A stretch of 64,000 bases of DNA, taken from contig JYOB01000014.1 of the NCBI GenBank assembly GCA_000955795.1, forward strand, positions 368,537 through 432,536, in the 5' to 3' direction. The notes under the pieces are model-generated. The model had not been told where the DNA came from. It saw nothing but the letters and a program-made list of their open reading frames with translations, and did not search any database. The position numbers and the translations under genes are program-made. Below, piece by piece: positions 7,560 through 16,652 of this stretch. Origin of the DNA: Burkholderiaceae bacterium 26 (GTDB lineage: Bacteria > Pseudomonadota > Gammaproteobacteria > Burkholderiales > Burkholderiaceae). How positions within the stretch are numbered: the first letter of the stretch is position 1; each line of letters starts with the position of its first letter.

Positions 7560-8561
7560 ATGCTGCAGACCCTCGACGCTGCCACCACTGCGGCTCGCTT
7601 GCCGTATGCCGCGTTGGCCGATGCCATCGCCCAAGTGTTGCGCGATGCGCGTGCGGGCCGTGCCCAGGCGCCCGCGCGGCTTGTGATGCCGGTGGCTGAT
7701 GGCGGCAGTTTGCTGCTGATGCCCGCGTCCAACGCCGACATCGCCGTCACCAAGATGATCACCGTTCACCCGCACAACCCTGCGCAGGGCTTGCCGGCCA
7801 TTCACGGCGAGGTGGTGGTGATGGACGCTCGCACCGGCGAGCGCCAACTCATGCTGGATGGCCCCACCGTCACCGCACACCGCACAGCGGCTGTGTCGTT
7901 GCTGGCGGCGCGCATGCTGGCGCCTGAGCCGGCCGGGGATCTGCTGCTGATCGGCGCCGGGGCTCAGGCACGCGCGCATCTGGAAGCCTTCCGCTTCGGG
8001 CTAGGCACACGACGCGTCACGATCATCGCGCGCACGGCTGCCAGCGCGGATGGGCTGGCTGGGTACGCCCGAGCGCTCGGCATGGACGCCACGGCGCTGG
8101 CGGGTGGCGATGCGGCCGGCGTGGCAGACGCTGCCCGTGCGGTGCTGCCGCAAACACCGTTGGTCATCACCGCCACGCCGTCATCGCAGCCAGTGCTGCC
8201 GGATCTGGGTGACCCGAGCCACCCTGCCGGCTATGCGTGGGGCGCGCATCACTTCATTGCCGCCGTTGGCGCGTTCCGGCCCGACATGGCCGAGCTGCCG
8301 CCGCGCTTGTGTGTGCATGCCGCCGCGGCCGATCGGCTGTACGCCGATACCTTGGTCGACCTGGAAGCCGAAGCTGGTGACCTGCTGCAGGCAGGTGTGC
8401 CGTGGTCGCGTGTGCGACCGTTACAACAGTGCGTCGATACGCCGCCAGACACGCTCGCGCAGCCCGCGCCGGTGTCGCCAGTGGTATTCAAAAGCGTTGG
8501 CAATGCCCTGTGGGATCTGGCCGCGTGCGTGCTCGCGCTGTCCAAGTCCAAGCCTGTTTAA
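7560..8561 (+). CDS. ornithine cyclodeaminase / mu-crystallin family enzyme
   Basis: 333-residue NAD(P)-dependent enzyme. The Rossmann motif is LLLIGAGAQARAHLEAF and the family substrate region is MITVHPHNPAQGLPAIHGEVVVMD followed by DGPTVTAHRTAAVSLLAA. Members either convert ornithine to proline with loss of ammonia or reduce cyclic imines such as 1-pyrroline-2-carboxylate. Proteins of this kind in Burkholderiales are often annotated as the bifunctional or imine-reductase type, so I do not assign one reaction. GGGAG at 7551-7555 supports the ATG at 7560; the frame's 40-residue upstream extension is rejected because it overlaps the previous gene out of frame. Confidence 0.85.
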   Translation: MLQTLDAATTAARLPYAALADAIAQVLRDARAGRAQAPARLVMPVADGGSLLLMPASNADIAVTKMITVHPHNPAQGLPAIHGEVVVMDARTGERQLMLDGPTVTAHRTAAVSLLAARMLAPEPAGDLLLIGAGAQARAHLEAFRFGLGTRRVTIIARTAASADGLAGYARALGMDATALAGGDAAGVADAARAVLPQTPLVITATPSSQPVLPDLGDPSHPAGYAWGAHHFIAAVGAFRPDMAELPPRLCVHAAAADRLYADTLVDLEAEAGDLLQAGVPWSRVRPLQQCVDTPPDTLAQPAPVSPVVFKSVGNALWDLAACVLALSKSKPV

Positions 8562-8764
8562 AAACTAAGCATGTGCTGAAGACGCCCACCACCAGCGGGT
8601 TTAGCGCACCGCTTGTAACAGGAAACCTCTAGAAAAAGGGTTCTAGCCAAGGCAATCACACGGGATAATGGCCATCCCTTCCGCCTGGGAGGAGACTTAG
8701 AACGCACCGCAAACGTATCAACCCGTCTGCATCGGATGCGTCTGACACAGGAGCACATACAGAG

Positions 8765-9493
8765 ATGGCCTATAAAAAAGCACTGGCGGCCGCCGCCGGG
8801 ATGATCCTCGCCACCGCCGCGCACGCACAGGCTGCGGGCAGCAATATCGTCAGCCTCGGCTGGTTCCGCGTGATGCCGAACAGCTCCAGCGATCCGCTGT
8901 TTATCAACAGCGTTGGCGGCGCGCCCATCAACCAATCGGTGCCTAACACCGGCGCGAAGATCAAGGAAGCCGATACCGTTGGTCTCGCCTTTACGCACTT
9001 CTTCACGGACAACATCGCCGTGGAACTGGTTGGTGGCATTCCGCCGCGCCACAAGATTGAAGGCACGGGCTCGTTCTCCGGCTATGGCGAAATCGGTTCT
9101 GCCAAGCAATGGAGCCCGGCCGTGCTGGCCAAGTGGTACTTCTTCAGCGCGGACAGCAAGTTCCGTCCGTATGTCGGCGCCGGCCTGAACTACACGTGGT
9201 TCTCCGACGAGAAGATCACCAACAGCGCTTTCCAGAACCAGGTCCTGGGCCGCGGCACGCCAGGCAGCACGAGCAACGTGACGACCGACAGCTCGCTCAA
9301 CCCGGTGCTGAACGTGGGCGCCACCTACGCCATCACCAAGGATTGGTTCGTTGGCTTGTCGGTGTCCTACCTGCCGCTGAAGACCACGGCCAAGATCGAC
9401 ACCACGCTGATCAACGGCGTGCATATCCAGAGCGAAGCGAAGATCAAGATCAACCCGGTCGTGACCTTCCTGAGCGTCGGCTACCGCTTCTAA
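8765..9493 (+). CDS. ompW: OmpW-family outer-membrane protein
   Basis: 242-residue precursor with a Sec signal peptide (KKALAAAAGMILATAAHAQA). The mature part is an eight-stranded beta-barrel of the OmpW family: PNTGAKIKEADTVGLAFTHF, the plug-like GGIPPRHKIEGTG, FRPYVGAGLNYTWF, DWFVGLSVSYLPLKTTAKI, and a C-terminal Phe in VTFLSVGYRF for barrel assembly. OmpW proteins form narrow channels for small hydrophobic molecules. A 203-bp upstream region separates it from the cyclodeaminase gene, with a -10-like GATAAT at 8664-8669. A bidirectional terminator follows the stop. Confidence 0.94.
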   Translation: MAYKKALAAAAGMILATAAHAQAAGSNIVSLGWFRVMPNSSSDPLFINSVGGAPINQSVPNTGAKIKEADTVGLAFTHFFTDNIAVELVGGIPPRHKIEGTGSFSGYGEIGSAKQWSPAVLAKWYFFSADSKFRPYVGAGLNYTWFSDEKITNSAFQNQVLGRGTPGSTSNVTTDSSLNPVLNVGATYAITKDWFVGLSVSYLPLKTTAKIDTTLINGVHIQSEAKIKINPVVTFLSVGYRF

Positions 9494-9510
9494 GCGGTTT
9501 CCGCGCAAAC

Positions 9511-9543
9511 AAAAAGGCGTGCCACAGCGGCACGCCTTTTTTG
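9511..9543. terminator. bidirectional rho-independent terminator
   Basis: The stem GGCGTGCC (9516-9523) pairs with GGCACGCC (9529-9536) around a 5-nt loop. AAAAA stands before it and TTTTTT after it, so it can end both ompW (plus) and copZ (minus). Confidence 0.93.
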
Positions 9544-9558
9544 TTGCCCGTGCCGGGT

Positions 9559-9771
9559 TCAGGCGAAGGCTTTGACGGGGTAGCCGGCTTGCTCGATGGC
9601 GGCCTTGACCGCATCGGTGCTGGCGCCGCTGGTGACGGCCACGGTCTGCTTGTCCAGATCTACCTTCACATTGGCACCGGCATCGACCTGCTGCACCGCA
9701 CGCGTGACGGCCGACACGCAATGGCCGCAGCTCATGCCACTCACGGAAAAGGTCGTGGAAGACGTTGTCAT
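9559..9771 (-). CDS. copZ: copper chaperone, HMA domain
   Basis: 70-residue single heavy-metal-associated domain. The Cu(I)-binding motif GMSCGHCVSAV supplies the CxxC pair, and the rest follows the ferredoxin-like fold (VKVDLDKQTVAV, IEQAGYPVKAF). Such chaperones carry Cu(I) to the exporter CopA. The start at 9771 has AGGAG 7 nt upstream; a longer frame to 9804 is not needed. It is divergent from copA-cueR, with its own CueR-type promoter. Confidence 0.92.
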   Translation of the reverse strand: MTTSSTTFSVSGMSCGHCVSAVTRAVQQVDAGANVKVDLDKQTVAVTSGASTDAVKAAIEQAGYPVKAFA

Positions 9772-9810
9772 GGTTTGCTCCTGAAAGAGGGGAGAGAGAA
9801 TCATGAGAGG

Positions 9811-9841
9811 AGTATGAACCTTCCCATCGTTGGAAGCGCAA
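9811..9841 (-). promoter_or_regulatory. CueR-type promoter of copZ
   Basis: On the minus strand, TTGCGC (9836-9841) and CATACT (9811-9816) are separated by exactly 19 bp, the long spacer typical of MerR-family controlled promoters. The spacer holds the imperfect dyad CTTCCAACGATGGGAAGGT, with GGAAG/CTTCC arms like CueR sites. Binding by the CueR encoded at 12137 is inferred. Confidence 0.75.
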
Positions 9842-9856
9842 GCGTAAAATGTGGGC

Positions 9857-9887
9857 TTGACCTTGCCAAGATGGGAAGGTCTAGGCT
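9857..9887 (+). promoter_or_regulatory. CueR-type promoter of copA-cueR
   Basis: TTGACC (9857-9862) and TAGGCT (9882-9887) are 19 bp apart. Between and overlapping them lies the dyad ACCTTGCCAAGATGGGAAGGT (9860-9880), close to the known CueR operator ACCTTCC...GGAAGGT. Copper-loaded CueR would untwist this over-long spacer and activate copA. Confidence 0.85.
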
Positions 9888-9917
9888 GATGCCATCTTCC
9901 TTAGAACGGACGCTTCC

Positions 9918-12140
9918 ATGACCGCCGCCAGCCTTGCCGACGTGACCTCCACCGATCTCGATATCAGCGGGATGACGTGTGCTGCCTGTGCAGGCCGTGT
10001 CGAACGTGCCTTGCGCGCCGTGCCTGGGGTGACCGAAGCCAGCGTGAATCTCGCGACCGAGCGCGCCCGCGTGCAGGGTGGCGCCGCCAGCGATGCACTG
10101 ATCGCCGCTGTGACGGACGCCGGCTATGAGGCGCGCGTCGCTTCCGACGAAACCGCCGCCCCTGCTGCTGCGGAACCCGACTTCTGGGAAGGCGCCGGCC
10201 CCGTGTGGATTGCTGCCGCACTGTCCGTGCCGCTCGTACTGCCGATGATTGCCGGCTGGCTCGGCAGTGACTGGATGTTGCCCGCCTGGGCGCAATGGCT
10301 CTTGGCGACGCCGGTGCAGTTCGTGATCGGCGCGCGCTTCTACAAGGCGGGCTGGAAGGCGGTACGCGCGGGTGCCGGCAATATGGATCTGCTGGTCGCG
10401 CTCGGCACATCGGCGGCGTATGGGCTGTCGCTGTGGCTGTGGGCGCGCGCGGGAGCGGACGGGATGCACCATGAGCCGCACCTGTACTTCGAAAGCGCGG
10501 CCGTGGTCATCACGCTGGTGCGGCTTGGCAAGTGGCTGGAAGTGCGTGCAAAGCGCCAGACCGCGCAGGCCATCCGCGCGCTGCAGGCGCTGCGCCCCGA
10601 TACCGCTCGTGTGCGCGGCGCCGATGGCACGCTGCGCGATACCCCCGTGGCCCAGGTGCGCGTGGGCGATGTGGTGTCTGTGCGTGCCGGGGAACGCATT
10701 CCCGTAGATGCGGTGGTGCTGGAAGGCGCGAGCCACGTCGATGAATCCATGCTGACTGGTGAGAGCCTGCCCGTGCCCAAGCATGAAGGCGACCGCGTGA
10801 CCGCCGGCGCGATCGCCACCGATGGCGTGCTGCTCGTGCGCACCACGGCGATCGGCGCAGACACTATGCTCTCGCGCATCATCCGCCTCGTCGAAGACGC
10901 GCAGGCCGCCAAGCCGCCGATCCAGCAACTGGTCGACCGCGTAAGCGCCATCTTTGTGCCGGCGGTGCTCGTGGCGGCGTTGCTTACGCTGGCTGGTTGG
11001 TTTATCGCTGGTGCGGGGTGGGAGACGGCCATCGTCAACGCCGTGGCCGTGCTGGTGATTGCCTGCCCGTGTGCGCTGGGTCTTGCTACGCCGTCCGCCA
11101 TCATGGCCGGCACCGGTGCGGGTGCACGGCGCGGCATCCTGATTGCCGATGCGCAGGCGCTGGAGCGCGCACAGCAAGTGGATTTCGTCGTCTTCGACAA
11201 GACGGGCACGCTCACCGTCGGTCAGCCGCGCGTGACGGCGGTGGAAGCGGCTTCAGGCATCGACGCCGACACGCTGCTCGATCAGCTTGCCGCGCTGCAG
11301 GCCGAGAACACGCATCCGCTTGCGCAGGCCACGCGTGAACATGTGAAAGAGCTGGGCCGCGCAATCACGCCCGCACAATCGCCGGAAGTGTTGGCTGGCC
11401 GCGGTACGCGCGGCATCGTGAATGGCGCATTGCTGCAACTGGGCAATGCGCGGTGGATGGATGAACTGGGGCTGGATCGCAGTGCATTGCAGGCGCGTGC
11501 CGATGCGCTGGAAGCACAAGGCAATACCGTCTCGTGGCTCGCGCAGGGTGATAAGGGCAGCGCGCAACTGCGGGGCCTGATTGCATTTGGCGATGCACTC
11601 AAGCCGGGTGCCCGGGACGCCGTAGCCTTGCTGCAGGCGCGTGGCGTGCGCACCGCGCTCGTGACGGGCGACAACGCCGGCGCCGCGCGCAGTGTGGCGC
11701 AGGCACTGGGGATCGACGAAGTGGCCGCGCAAGTGCTGCCGCAAGACAAGGCCGCGCGTGTGACGGCATGGCAGCAGGGCGGCCATGTGGTGGCGATGGT
11801 GGGCGATGGCATCAACGACGCGCCGGCGTTGGCGGCGGCCGATGTCGGCATTGCCATGGCCACGGGCACGGATGTGGCGATGCAAGCCGCCGGTATCACC
11901 CTCATGCGTGGCGAGCCGCGTCTGGTGAGCGACGCGCTGGACCTGTCACGCCGCACCGTCGCCAAGATTCGGCAGAACCTGTTCTGGGCGTTCATCTACA
12001 ACGTGGTGGGCATTCCGCTGGCGGCATTCGGCTTGCTGAACCCCACCTTTGCCGGCGCGGCCATGGCGTTCTCCAGCGTGAGCGTGGTCACCAATGCGCT
12101 GATGCTGCGCCGCTGGCGCGCCACCGGAGACAACGCATGA
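9918..12140 (+). CDS. copA: Cu(I)-exporting P1B-type ATPase
   Basis: 740-residue copper efflux pump of the inner membrane. One N-terminal HMA domain carries [15 protein letters not shown]. The membrane core has the Cu(I) motif CPC at residues 383-385 in [17 protein letters not shown]. Cytoplasmic motifs are LTGES in the actuator domain, DKTGTLT with phosphorylated Asp427, ENTHPLA (the HP motif of P1B pumps) and [16 protein letters not shown]. The length is usual for single-HMA bacterial CopA. It follows a CueR-type promoter and overlaps cueR by 4 nt, so pump and regulator are made together. A role in copper detoxification is secure; silver would be a likely second substrate by family knowledge. 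Confidence 0.97.
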   Translation: MTAASLADVTSTDLDISGMTCAACAGRVERALRAVPGVTEASVNLATERARVQGGAASDALIAAVTDAGYEARVASDETAAPAAAEPDFWEGAGPVWIAAALSVPLVLPMIAGWLGSDWMLPAWAQWLLATPVQFVIGARFYKAGWKAVRAGAGNMDLLVALGTSAAYGLSLWLWARAGADGMHHEPHLYFESAAVVITLVRLGKWLEVRAKRQTAQAIRALQALRPDTARVRGADGTLRDTPVAQVRVGDVVSVRAGERIPVDAVVLEGASHVDESMLTGESLPVPKHEGDRVTAGAIATDGVLLVRTTAIGADTMLSRIIRLVEDAQAAKPPIQQLVDRVSAIFVPAVLVAALLTLAGWFIAGAGWETAIVNAVAVLVIACPCALGLATPSAIMAGTGAGARRGILIADAQALERAQQVDFVVFDKTGTLTVGQPRVTAVEAASGIDADTLLDQLAALQAENTHPLAQATREHVKELGRAITPAQSPEVLAGRGTRGIVNGALLQLGNARWMDELGLDRSALQARADALEAQGNTVSWLAQGDKGSAQLRGLIAFGDALKPGARDAVALLQARGVRTALVTGDNAGAARSVAQALGIDEVAAQVLPQDKAARVTAWQQGGHVVAMVGDGINDAPALAAADVGIAMATGTDVAMQAAGITLMRGEPRLVSDALDLSRRTVAKIRQNLFWAFIYNVVGIPLAAFGLLNPTFAGAAMAFSSVSVVTNALMLRRWRATGDNA

Positions 12141-12589
12141 CTCGCACGGACCTCAACGAGACCCAAGGCCCCGTCAACATTGGCGAGGCCGCGAAGGCCA
12201 GTGGCGTGTCGGCCAAGATGATCCGCTACTACGAAAGCATTGGCCTGCTGCCGCCCAGCCCGCGCACCGAAGGCAACTACCGCATGTACGACGCGCGGGC
12301 GCTGCATGTGCTGCGCTTTATCCACAGGTCGCGCTCGCTGGGCTTCTCGCTGGAAGAGATTCGCACGCTGCTTTCGCTATGGAACGACCGCGAACGCGCC
12401 AGTGCCGATGTGAAGGCCGTTACCCTGCGCCACGTGGCGGATCTCGACGCGCGCATCAGCGAACTGCAGAGCATGCGCGACACGCTCATGACACTCGCCA
12501 ATGCGTGCCACGGTGATGATCGCCCCGACTGCCCGATCCTCCAGAGCGTGGCCGGCGAGGGTGGTGACACCGACGCGTGCTGTCACTGA
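12137..12589 (+). CDS. cueR: copper-responsive MerR-family regulator CueR
   Basis: 150-residue activator. After a 13-residue leader the winged helix-turn-helix is [20 protein letters not shown]; a long dimerisation helix follows, and the metal site has Cys124 and Cys132, spaced eight apart as in Escherichia coli CueR (Cys112 and Cys120). A C-terminal DACCH tail is also present, as in many Cu(I)-sensing members. The ATG overlaps the copA stop (ATGA), showing translational coupling. It is expected to bind the two 19-bp-spacer promoters between copZ and copA. Confidence 0.95.
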   Translation: MTRTDLNETQGPVNIGEAAKASGVSAKMIRYYESIGLLPPSPRTEGNYRMYDARALHVLRFIHRSRSLGFSLEEIRTLLSLWNDRERASADVKAVTLRHVADLDARISELQSMRDTLMTLANACHGDDRPDCPILQSVAGEGGDTDACCH

Positions 12590-12664
12590 CGGGCCGCTCT
12601 ACTGACACGGATTGCGACAGGCGGCGTCTATGCCACAATCTGGCAACCCAAGGAGGAGACGCCG

Positions 12665-13534
12665 ATGACGCAAGCCCCCGCTCAGGCTACCGCCCATCAA
12701 GCACTGGAAACCCGCCAGCGCATGAAGGACGGCACTGAACTGCTGGTCCGCACCTGGTTGCCCACGCCTGACATGGGCGCACCGCGTGGCACCGTCATCC
12801 TCGTCCACGGCATGGCCGAACACAGCGGCCGCTATCCGCATGTGGCCAAGGTGCTCACCGACCTGGGCCTGCGCGTACGGGCCTTCGACCTGCGCGGTCA
12901 CGGCAAGAGCGGCGGCCCGCGCATGGCGCTCGACGCGCAGGACAACTACCTCACCGATCTCGCGGAAATCATCGACGCCGCCGTCGCCGAATGGCACGAG
13001 ATGCCGTTCGTGCTTGGACACAGCATGGGCGGACTGATCGTCGCGCGCTTCACCACCGCGCGCATCCGGCCCGTGCGTGGCGTGCTGCTGTCATCGCCCG
13101 CGCTGCGCGTGAAATTGCCGCCCGGGGCGGGCATCGTGCGTGGGGTTCTTTCTGCGCTGGCGCCCAAGCTGGCGGTGCCCAATCCGGTGGACCCGGCCAA
13201 GCTGTCGCATGACCCGAGTGTTGCGCCCGCCTATCGAGCAGACCCGCTAGTGCAGGGCACAATCAGCGCATCATTGCTGGAGTTCATGCTCAATGCGATC
13301 ACGCAGGCACAGCAGGACGCGCCGCGCCTGGAAGCGCCGATGCTGCTGATGGCCGGCGGCGCGGATTCGATTGTCGATCCGTCAGGCAGCCGGGATTTCT
13401 ATGCGAATGCGCCCGAGGATCTGCGGACCTTGGCGTGGTTCGACCATGGCTATCACGAGATCTTCAACGAAGCCGAACCGCTGCGTAGTGAGGTGTTTGG
13501 GAAGATGACGGAGTGGCTCCGTAGCCGGATTTGA
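12665..13534 (+). CDS. alpha/beta hydrolase, monoacylglycerol lipase-like
   Basis: 289-residue serine hydrolase of the S33/monoglyceride-lipase type. Motifs: VILVHGMAEHSGRY (oxyanion hole HG), DLRGHGKSGGPR, the nucleophile elbow GHSMGG, and near the end the acid-His pair ADSIVDP and DHGYHEIFNE, which matches the lipase signature. It probably cleaves monoacylglycerols or lysophospholipids in the cytoplasm. AAGGAGGAG just upstream of the ATG at 12665 is a very strong ribosome-binding site. It stands alone, 75 bp after cueR. Confidence 0.87.
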   Translation: MTQAPAQATAHQALETRQRMKDGTELLVRTWLPTPDMGAPRGTVILVHGMAEHSGRYPHVAKVLTDLGLRVRAFDLRGHGKSGGPRMALDAQDNYLTDLAEIIDAAVAEWHEMPFVLGHSMGGLIVARFTTARIRPVRGVLLSSPALRVKLPPGAGIVRGVLSALAPKLAVPNPVDPAKLSHDPSVAPAYRADPLVQGTISASLLEFMLNAITQAQQDAPRLEAPMLLMAGGADSIVDPSGSRDFYANAPEDLRTLAWFDHGYHEIFNEAEPLRSEVFGKMTEWLRSRI

Positions 13535-13632
13535 TCTTTTTGAAACCCCATCCGTCTTGCATGTGTGGACCGTGTAGTTTCGCTAGCCCAAGCGACGCAC
13601 GTTTGGAACGGAGCACGTAAGCGCAACTGCTC

Positions 13633-14226
13633 TTAGTCGCATGGCTTGTCTCCCGAATACGACTCGACGATTTGCCCCGCCAGATTGTCTTGGGCTCTCG
13701 CTTGAGCATGCAGCCGGTCACGGGTATTGAGGTACATCGCGTGAACGTCCTTGGTGGCATCCAGCCATGGGCGTCCGAACTCGCTGCGAGCGCAGGCGAA
13801 AGAGCGCCATAGTTCTCGTGCAGCGAGCTGAGCCCGTTCTGGGGTTGTGGCTGTCAGCATGAAGTTCTGCTGGGCTTTTGCGTACTGCATCATTGCTGCC
13901 CGTTGTGCCGGATTCGGATACGTTTTCTCGATGTACTGCTCGACGTCGTCGCGTATGCCGTTCTTATTGGCGTCGATGCCGGCGACGGAAGCGTCGAAAT
14001 CCCTCGATTTCACGCCGGGGCGGCCGGCCTGATTTTCGACCGCGCCAATCTGTGGGTTCAGTACCGAACTCTTGTTGGCTTGAGCGGCGCTGGATGTTGT
14101 TGGTACGTTGCTCGTTGTTGCGCCGGTTACCTGGTTCCGAGCATCGCCCTCGCTTCGGGATGAGAAAGACCACCAAGCAGCGGCTACTGAGCACACGGCA
14201 ACCGAGGCCACGATTCTTGCCTTCAC
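13633..14226 (-). CDS. exported protein of unknown function with one EF-hand loop
   Basis: 197-residue protein I do not recognise. It begins with a signal peptide or anchor (MKARIVASVAVCSVAAAWW), followed by a Ser/Thr/Asn-rich linker to about residue 70. Residues 85-96 read DANKNGIRDDVE, a perfect 12-residue EF-hand calcium loop (D, N, N, I, D, E at the standard positions). The helical C-terminal half has two Cys (FACARSE and the terminal PCD) that could form a disulfide. Base composition is somewhat less GC-rich than neighbouring genes, and it is isolated between a lipase gene and a long non-coding stretch, so recent acquisition is possible. Function unknown. Confidence 0.75.
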   Translation of the reverse strand: MKARIVASVAVCSVAAAWWSFSSRSEGDARNQVTGATTSNVPTTSSAAQANKSSVLNPQIGAVENQAGRPGVKSRDFDASVAGIDANKNGIRDDVEQYIEKTYPNPAQRAAMMQYAKAQQNFMLTATTPERAQLAARELWRSFACARSEFGRPWLDATKDVHAMYLNTRDRLHAQARAQDNLAGQIVESYSGDKPCD

Positions 14227-14772
14227 ATCTCCCCCTTTTGCGGGGCGATTGGCTCATCGCCCGCGCTGGACTTTTATTTGAATGCGTTTCTGGAACGTAG
14301 GAAAAGGGGCAGGTGGGTGCAAGTCGGGCGTGCGAAATTTCGCTGAGCATTGGCTTATATCCGGCAAGGCAAGGCTGCCGCATCCAGCTTGCCGTGGGCC
14401 TCGCCGTGACGTTGTCCCGCAGGCGCAGTGCGGCGTCCGCCAAGATCCCCCCGACTACGAGGAAGAGTGCAAGGACATCGGAGACGTATTCCAGCGAAGG
14501 CTGCTTAAGCGCCCCGCATCGCCTTTGGTGACCAGCCTCAACGCTGTACCGAGACGGTGGCAGGCGAATCCGTGCACAATGGCTTTTCGCCGGTGGGATG
14601 GAGCCGCAGCCTTAGCAAACCAACAAGGTGGCCGTTCCTGCAAGATGGCGCTTTTCTTTGCTTACGTTTTTTGGCAAAGATATAGAAAGTGAGTTAGCTC
14701 GGCAGGACATGAAACGAGGGTTGCACCACAACAATAAAAACCAATAACACCAAGGAAAAGAAGCACGGAGAC
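14227..14772. other. 546-bp non-coding region with a repeat fragment
   Basis: No open frame here has a ribosome-binding site, family resemblance or consistent codon use. A 136-codon frame on the plus strand runs into the repeat fragment at 14651-14694 and looks spurious. The last part (14700-14772) is AT-rich and likely holds the promoter of the GMC oxidoreductase gene. Nothing else was identified. Confidence 0.6.
14651..14694 (-). repeat. fragment of dispersed repeat (second copy near 63.7 kb)
   Basis: Read on the minus strand this begins ACTCACTTTCTATATCTTTG and continues through GCCAAAAAACGTAAGCAAAGAAAAG. The copy at 63713-63757 reads ACTCACTTTTCTTTGTCTTG then CCAAAGAAAGTAAGCAAAGAAAGG. 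The two align along about 44 bp with scattered differences. The long palindromic part present at the right end of the window is missing here. Confidence 0.65.
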
Positions 14773-16407
14773 ATGGAAACCTACGACTACATCATCATCG
14801 GTGCAGGCTCCGCAGGCTGCGTCCTCGCCAACCGCCTGACCCGCGACCCCGACGTCTCCGTGCTGCTGCTGGAAGCGGGCGGCAAGGACGATTACCACTG
14901 GATCCACATCCCCGTCGGCTATCTGTATTGCATCGGCAACCCGCGCACGGATTGGCTCTATCGCACCCGCGAAGAACCAGGCCTGAACGGCCGTTCGCTT
15001 GGTTACCCGCGTGGCCGCGTGCTGGGTGGTTGCTCGTCGATCAACGGGATGATCTACATGCGGGGCCAGCGCGAGGATTACGACGGCTGGGCCGCCATGA
15101 CCGGCGACGAATCATGGAAGTGGGATGCCGTGCTGCCACTGTTCAAGACCAGCGAGAACCATCACGGCGGCGCGAACGCATGGCACGGCGCGAACGGCGA
15201 ATGGCGCGTCGAGCCGCAACGCCTGCACTGGCAGGTGCTGGAGACGTTCATCGAGGCGGCCGTGCAGGCGGGCATTCCGCGCACGAGCGATTTCAACCGC
15301 GGCGACAACTTCGGCGTCGGCTACTTCGAGGTCAACCAGAAACGCGGCATCCGCTGGAACACGGCCAAGGGTTTTCTGCGCCCGGCATCGCAGCGGCCGA
15401 ACCTGACGATCGTCACGGGCGCGCAGGTGCGGGCGCTGACGTTTGATGGCAAGCGCTGCACCGGCGTGACGTATCGCGGGGCAGGGCAGGACTACACGGT
15501 GGCCGCGCGCGAAGAGGTGATTCTTTCGGCTGGCGCGATCAACTCGCCGCAGTTGCTGGAGCTGGCGGGCATCGGCCAACCGGAGCGTCTGCAAGCGCTT
15601 GGCATTCCGGTGCGCCACGCATTGCCGGGGGTGGGAGAAAACCTGCAGGACCATCTGCAACTGCGCAGCGTGGTCAAGGTAAACGGCGTGCCCACGCTTA
15701 ACACGCGCGCTTCCAAATGGTGGGGCAAGGCGCTCATCGGCATGCAATACGCGTTCAACCAGAGCGGGCCGATGAGCATGGCGCCGTCACAACTGGGCGT
15801 GTTCGCGCGCTCGAATCCGCACGTATCGCGGCCCGATGTGGAGTATCACGTGCAGCCGCTTTCGCTCGACAAGTTTGGCGATCCGCTACACGCGTTCAAT
15901 GCGTTTACGGCGAGCGTGTGCAACCTGCGGCCGACCTCGCGCGGCACGGTGCATGTCACATCCGCCGACCCGTTTGCTGCGCCGAGCATCGCGCCGAACT
16001 ACTTGTCCACAGAGGAAGACCGCAAGGTCGCGGCGGATTCGCTGCGGCTCACGCGCCGCATCGTTGCGCAGCCGGCCTTGGCGCAATACCGGCCGGAGGA
16101 GTACCTGCCTGGCGCGGCGTTCCAAACTGACGAGGAACTCGCCCGCGCCGCTGGCGAGATTGGCACGACCATCTTCCACCCGGTCGGCACGTGCCGCATG
16201 GGGCGCGCTGATGATGCAAACGCGGTGGTCGACGCGCAACTGCGCGTGCGCGGCATCGAGGGGCTGCGAGTGGTCGACGCGTCCGTCATGCCGACGATTA
16301 CTTCAGGCAATACCAACTCACCGACGATCATGATTGCGGAGAAGGCGAGCGAGATGATTCGTGCCGCGCGCAAGGCCCGTGCACGCGGTGAGGCCGTGCC
16401 AGCCTGA
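14773..16407 (+). CDS. GMC-family FAD-dependent oxidoreductase (choline dehydrogenase-like)
   Basis: 544-residue flavoenzyme. The FAD-binding Rossmann motif is YIIIGAGSAGCVLANRL, followed by the GMC signatures YPRGRVLGGCSSINGMIYMRG and GAINSPQLLELAGIG. The C-terminus has the active-site pattern FHPVGTCRMG (catalytic His) and DASVMPTITSGNTNSPTIMI (second catalytic Asn). Family members oxidise alcohols such as choline, glucose or alkanols; the substrate here cannot be told from sequence and no betaine aldehyde dehydrogenase or other betaine gene is next to it. A hairpin at 16425-16456 ends the transcript before the liv operon. Confidence 0.92.
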   Translation: METYDYIIIGAGSAGCVLANRLTRDPDVSVLLLEAGGKDDYHWIHIPVGYLYCIGNPRTDWLYRTREEPGLNGRSLGYPRGRVLGGCSSINGMIYMRGQREDYDGWAAMTGDESWKWDAVLPLFKTSENHHGGANAWHGANGEWRVEPQRLHWQVLETFIEAAVQAGIPRTSDFNRGDNFGVGYFEVNQKRGIRWNTAKGFLRPASQRPNLTIVTGAQVRALTFDGKRCTGVTYRGAGQDYTVAAREEVILSAGAINSPQLLELAGIGQPERLQALGIPVRHALPGVGENLQDHLQLRSVVKVNGVPTLNTRASKWWGKALIGMQYAFNQSGPMSMAPSQLGVFARSNPHVSRPDVEYHVQPLSLDKFGDPLHAFNAFTASVCNLRPTSRGTVHVTSADPFAAPSIAPNYLSTEEDRKVAADSLRLTRRIVAQPALAQYRPEEYLPGAAFQTDEELARAAGEIGTTIFHPVGTCRMGRADDANAVVDAQLRVRGIEGLRVVDASVMPTITSGNTNSPTIMIAEKASEMIRAARKARARGEAVPA

Positions 16408-16424
16408 CGCCGGCTCCGATGCCG

Positions 16425-16456
16425 ATGACACGGGCGTGACACACCGCCCGTGTCAT
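16425..16456 (+). terminator. hairpin terminator after the GMC gene
   Basis: A perfect 12-bp stem, ATGACACGGGCG with CGCCCGTGTCAT, closes an 8-nt loop 18 nt after the stop codon. It lacks a clean U tract (ATGAATACG follows), so it may act weakly or as an mRNA 3' end stabiliser. Confidence 0.65.
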
Positions 16457-16652
16457 ATGAATACGCAATCCGCATTGCCCCGATAGGTAACTCTACGTAA
16501 CGTCCTCCTGTGAGGCGGAAAGCCAATACCGGTGCGGGTTTCCGGGGCGTAAGCGGGGTGTAATCGTCTCGGTAAAAACCCCGATGTTTTGCAACGCAAC
16601 AGCCGTTGACAATCATCCGCACCATAAAAAGGGCGGGAGACAAGAGGGAATC

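Noticed and set aside
14282..14692. A 136-codon plus-strand frame upstream of the GMC gene
   Set aside because: No ribosome-binding site or family resemblance, and its 3' end is the repeat fragment.
16606..16630. TTGACA plus CATAAAAA as a promoter for livG
   Set aside because: The spacing between the two elements is only 11-13 bp, too short for a sigma70 promoter.
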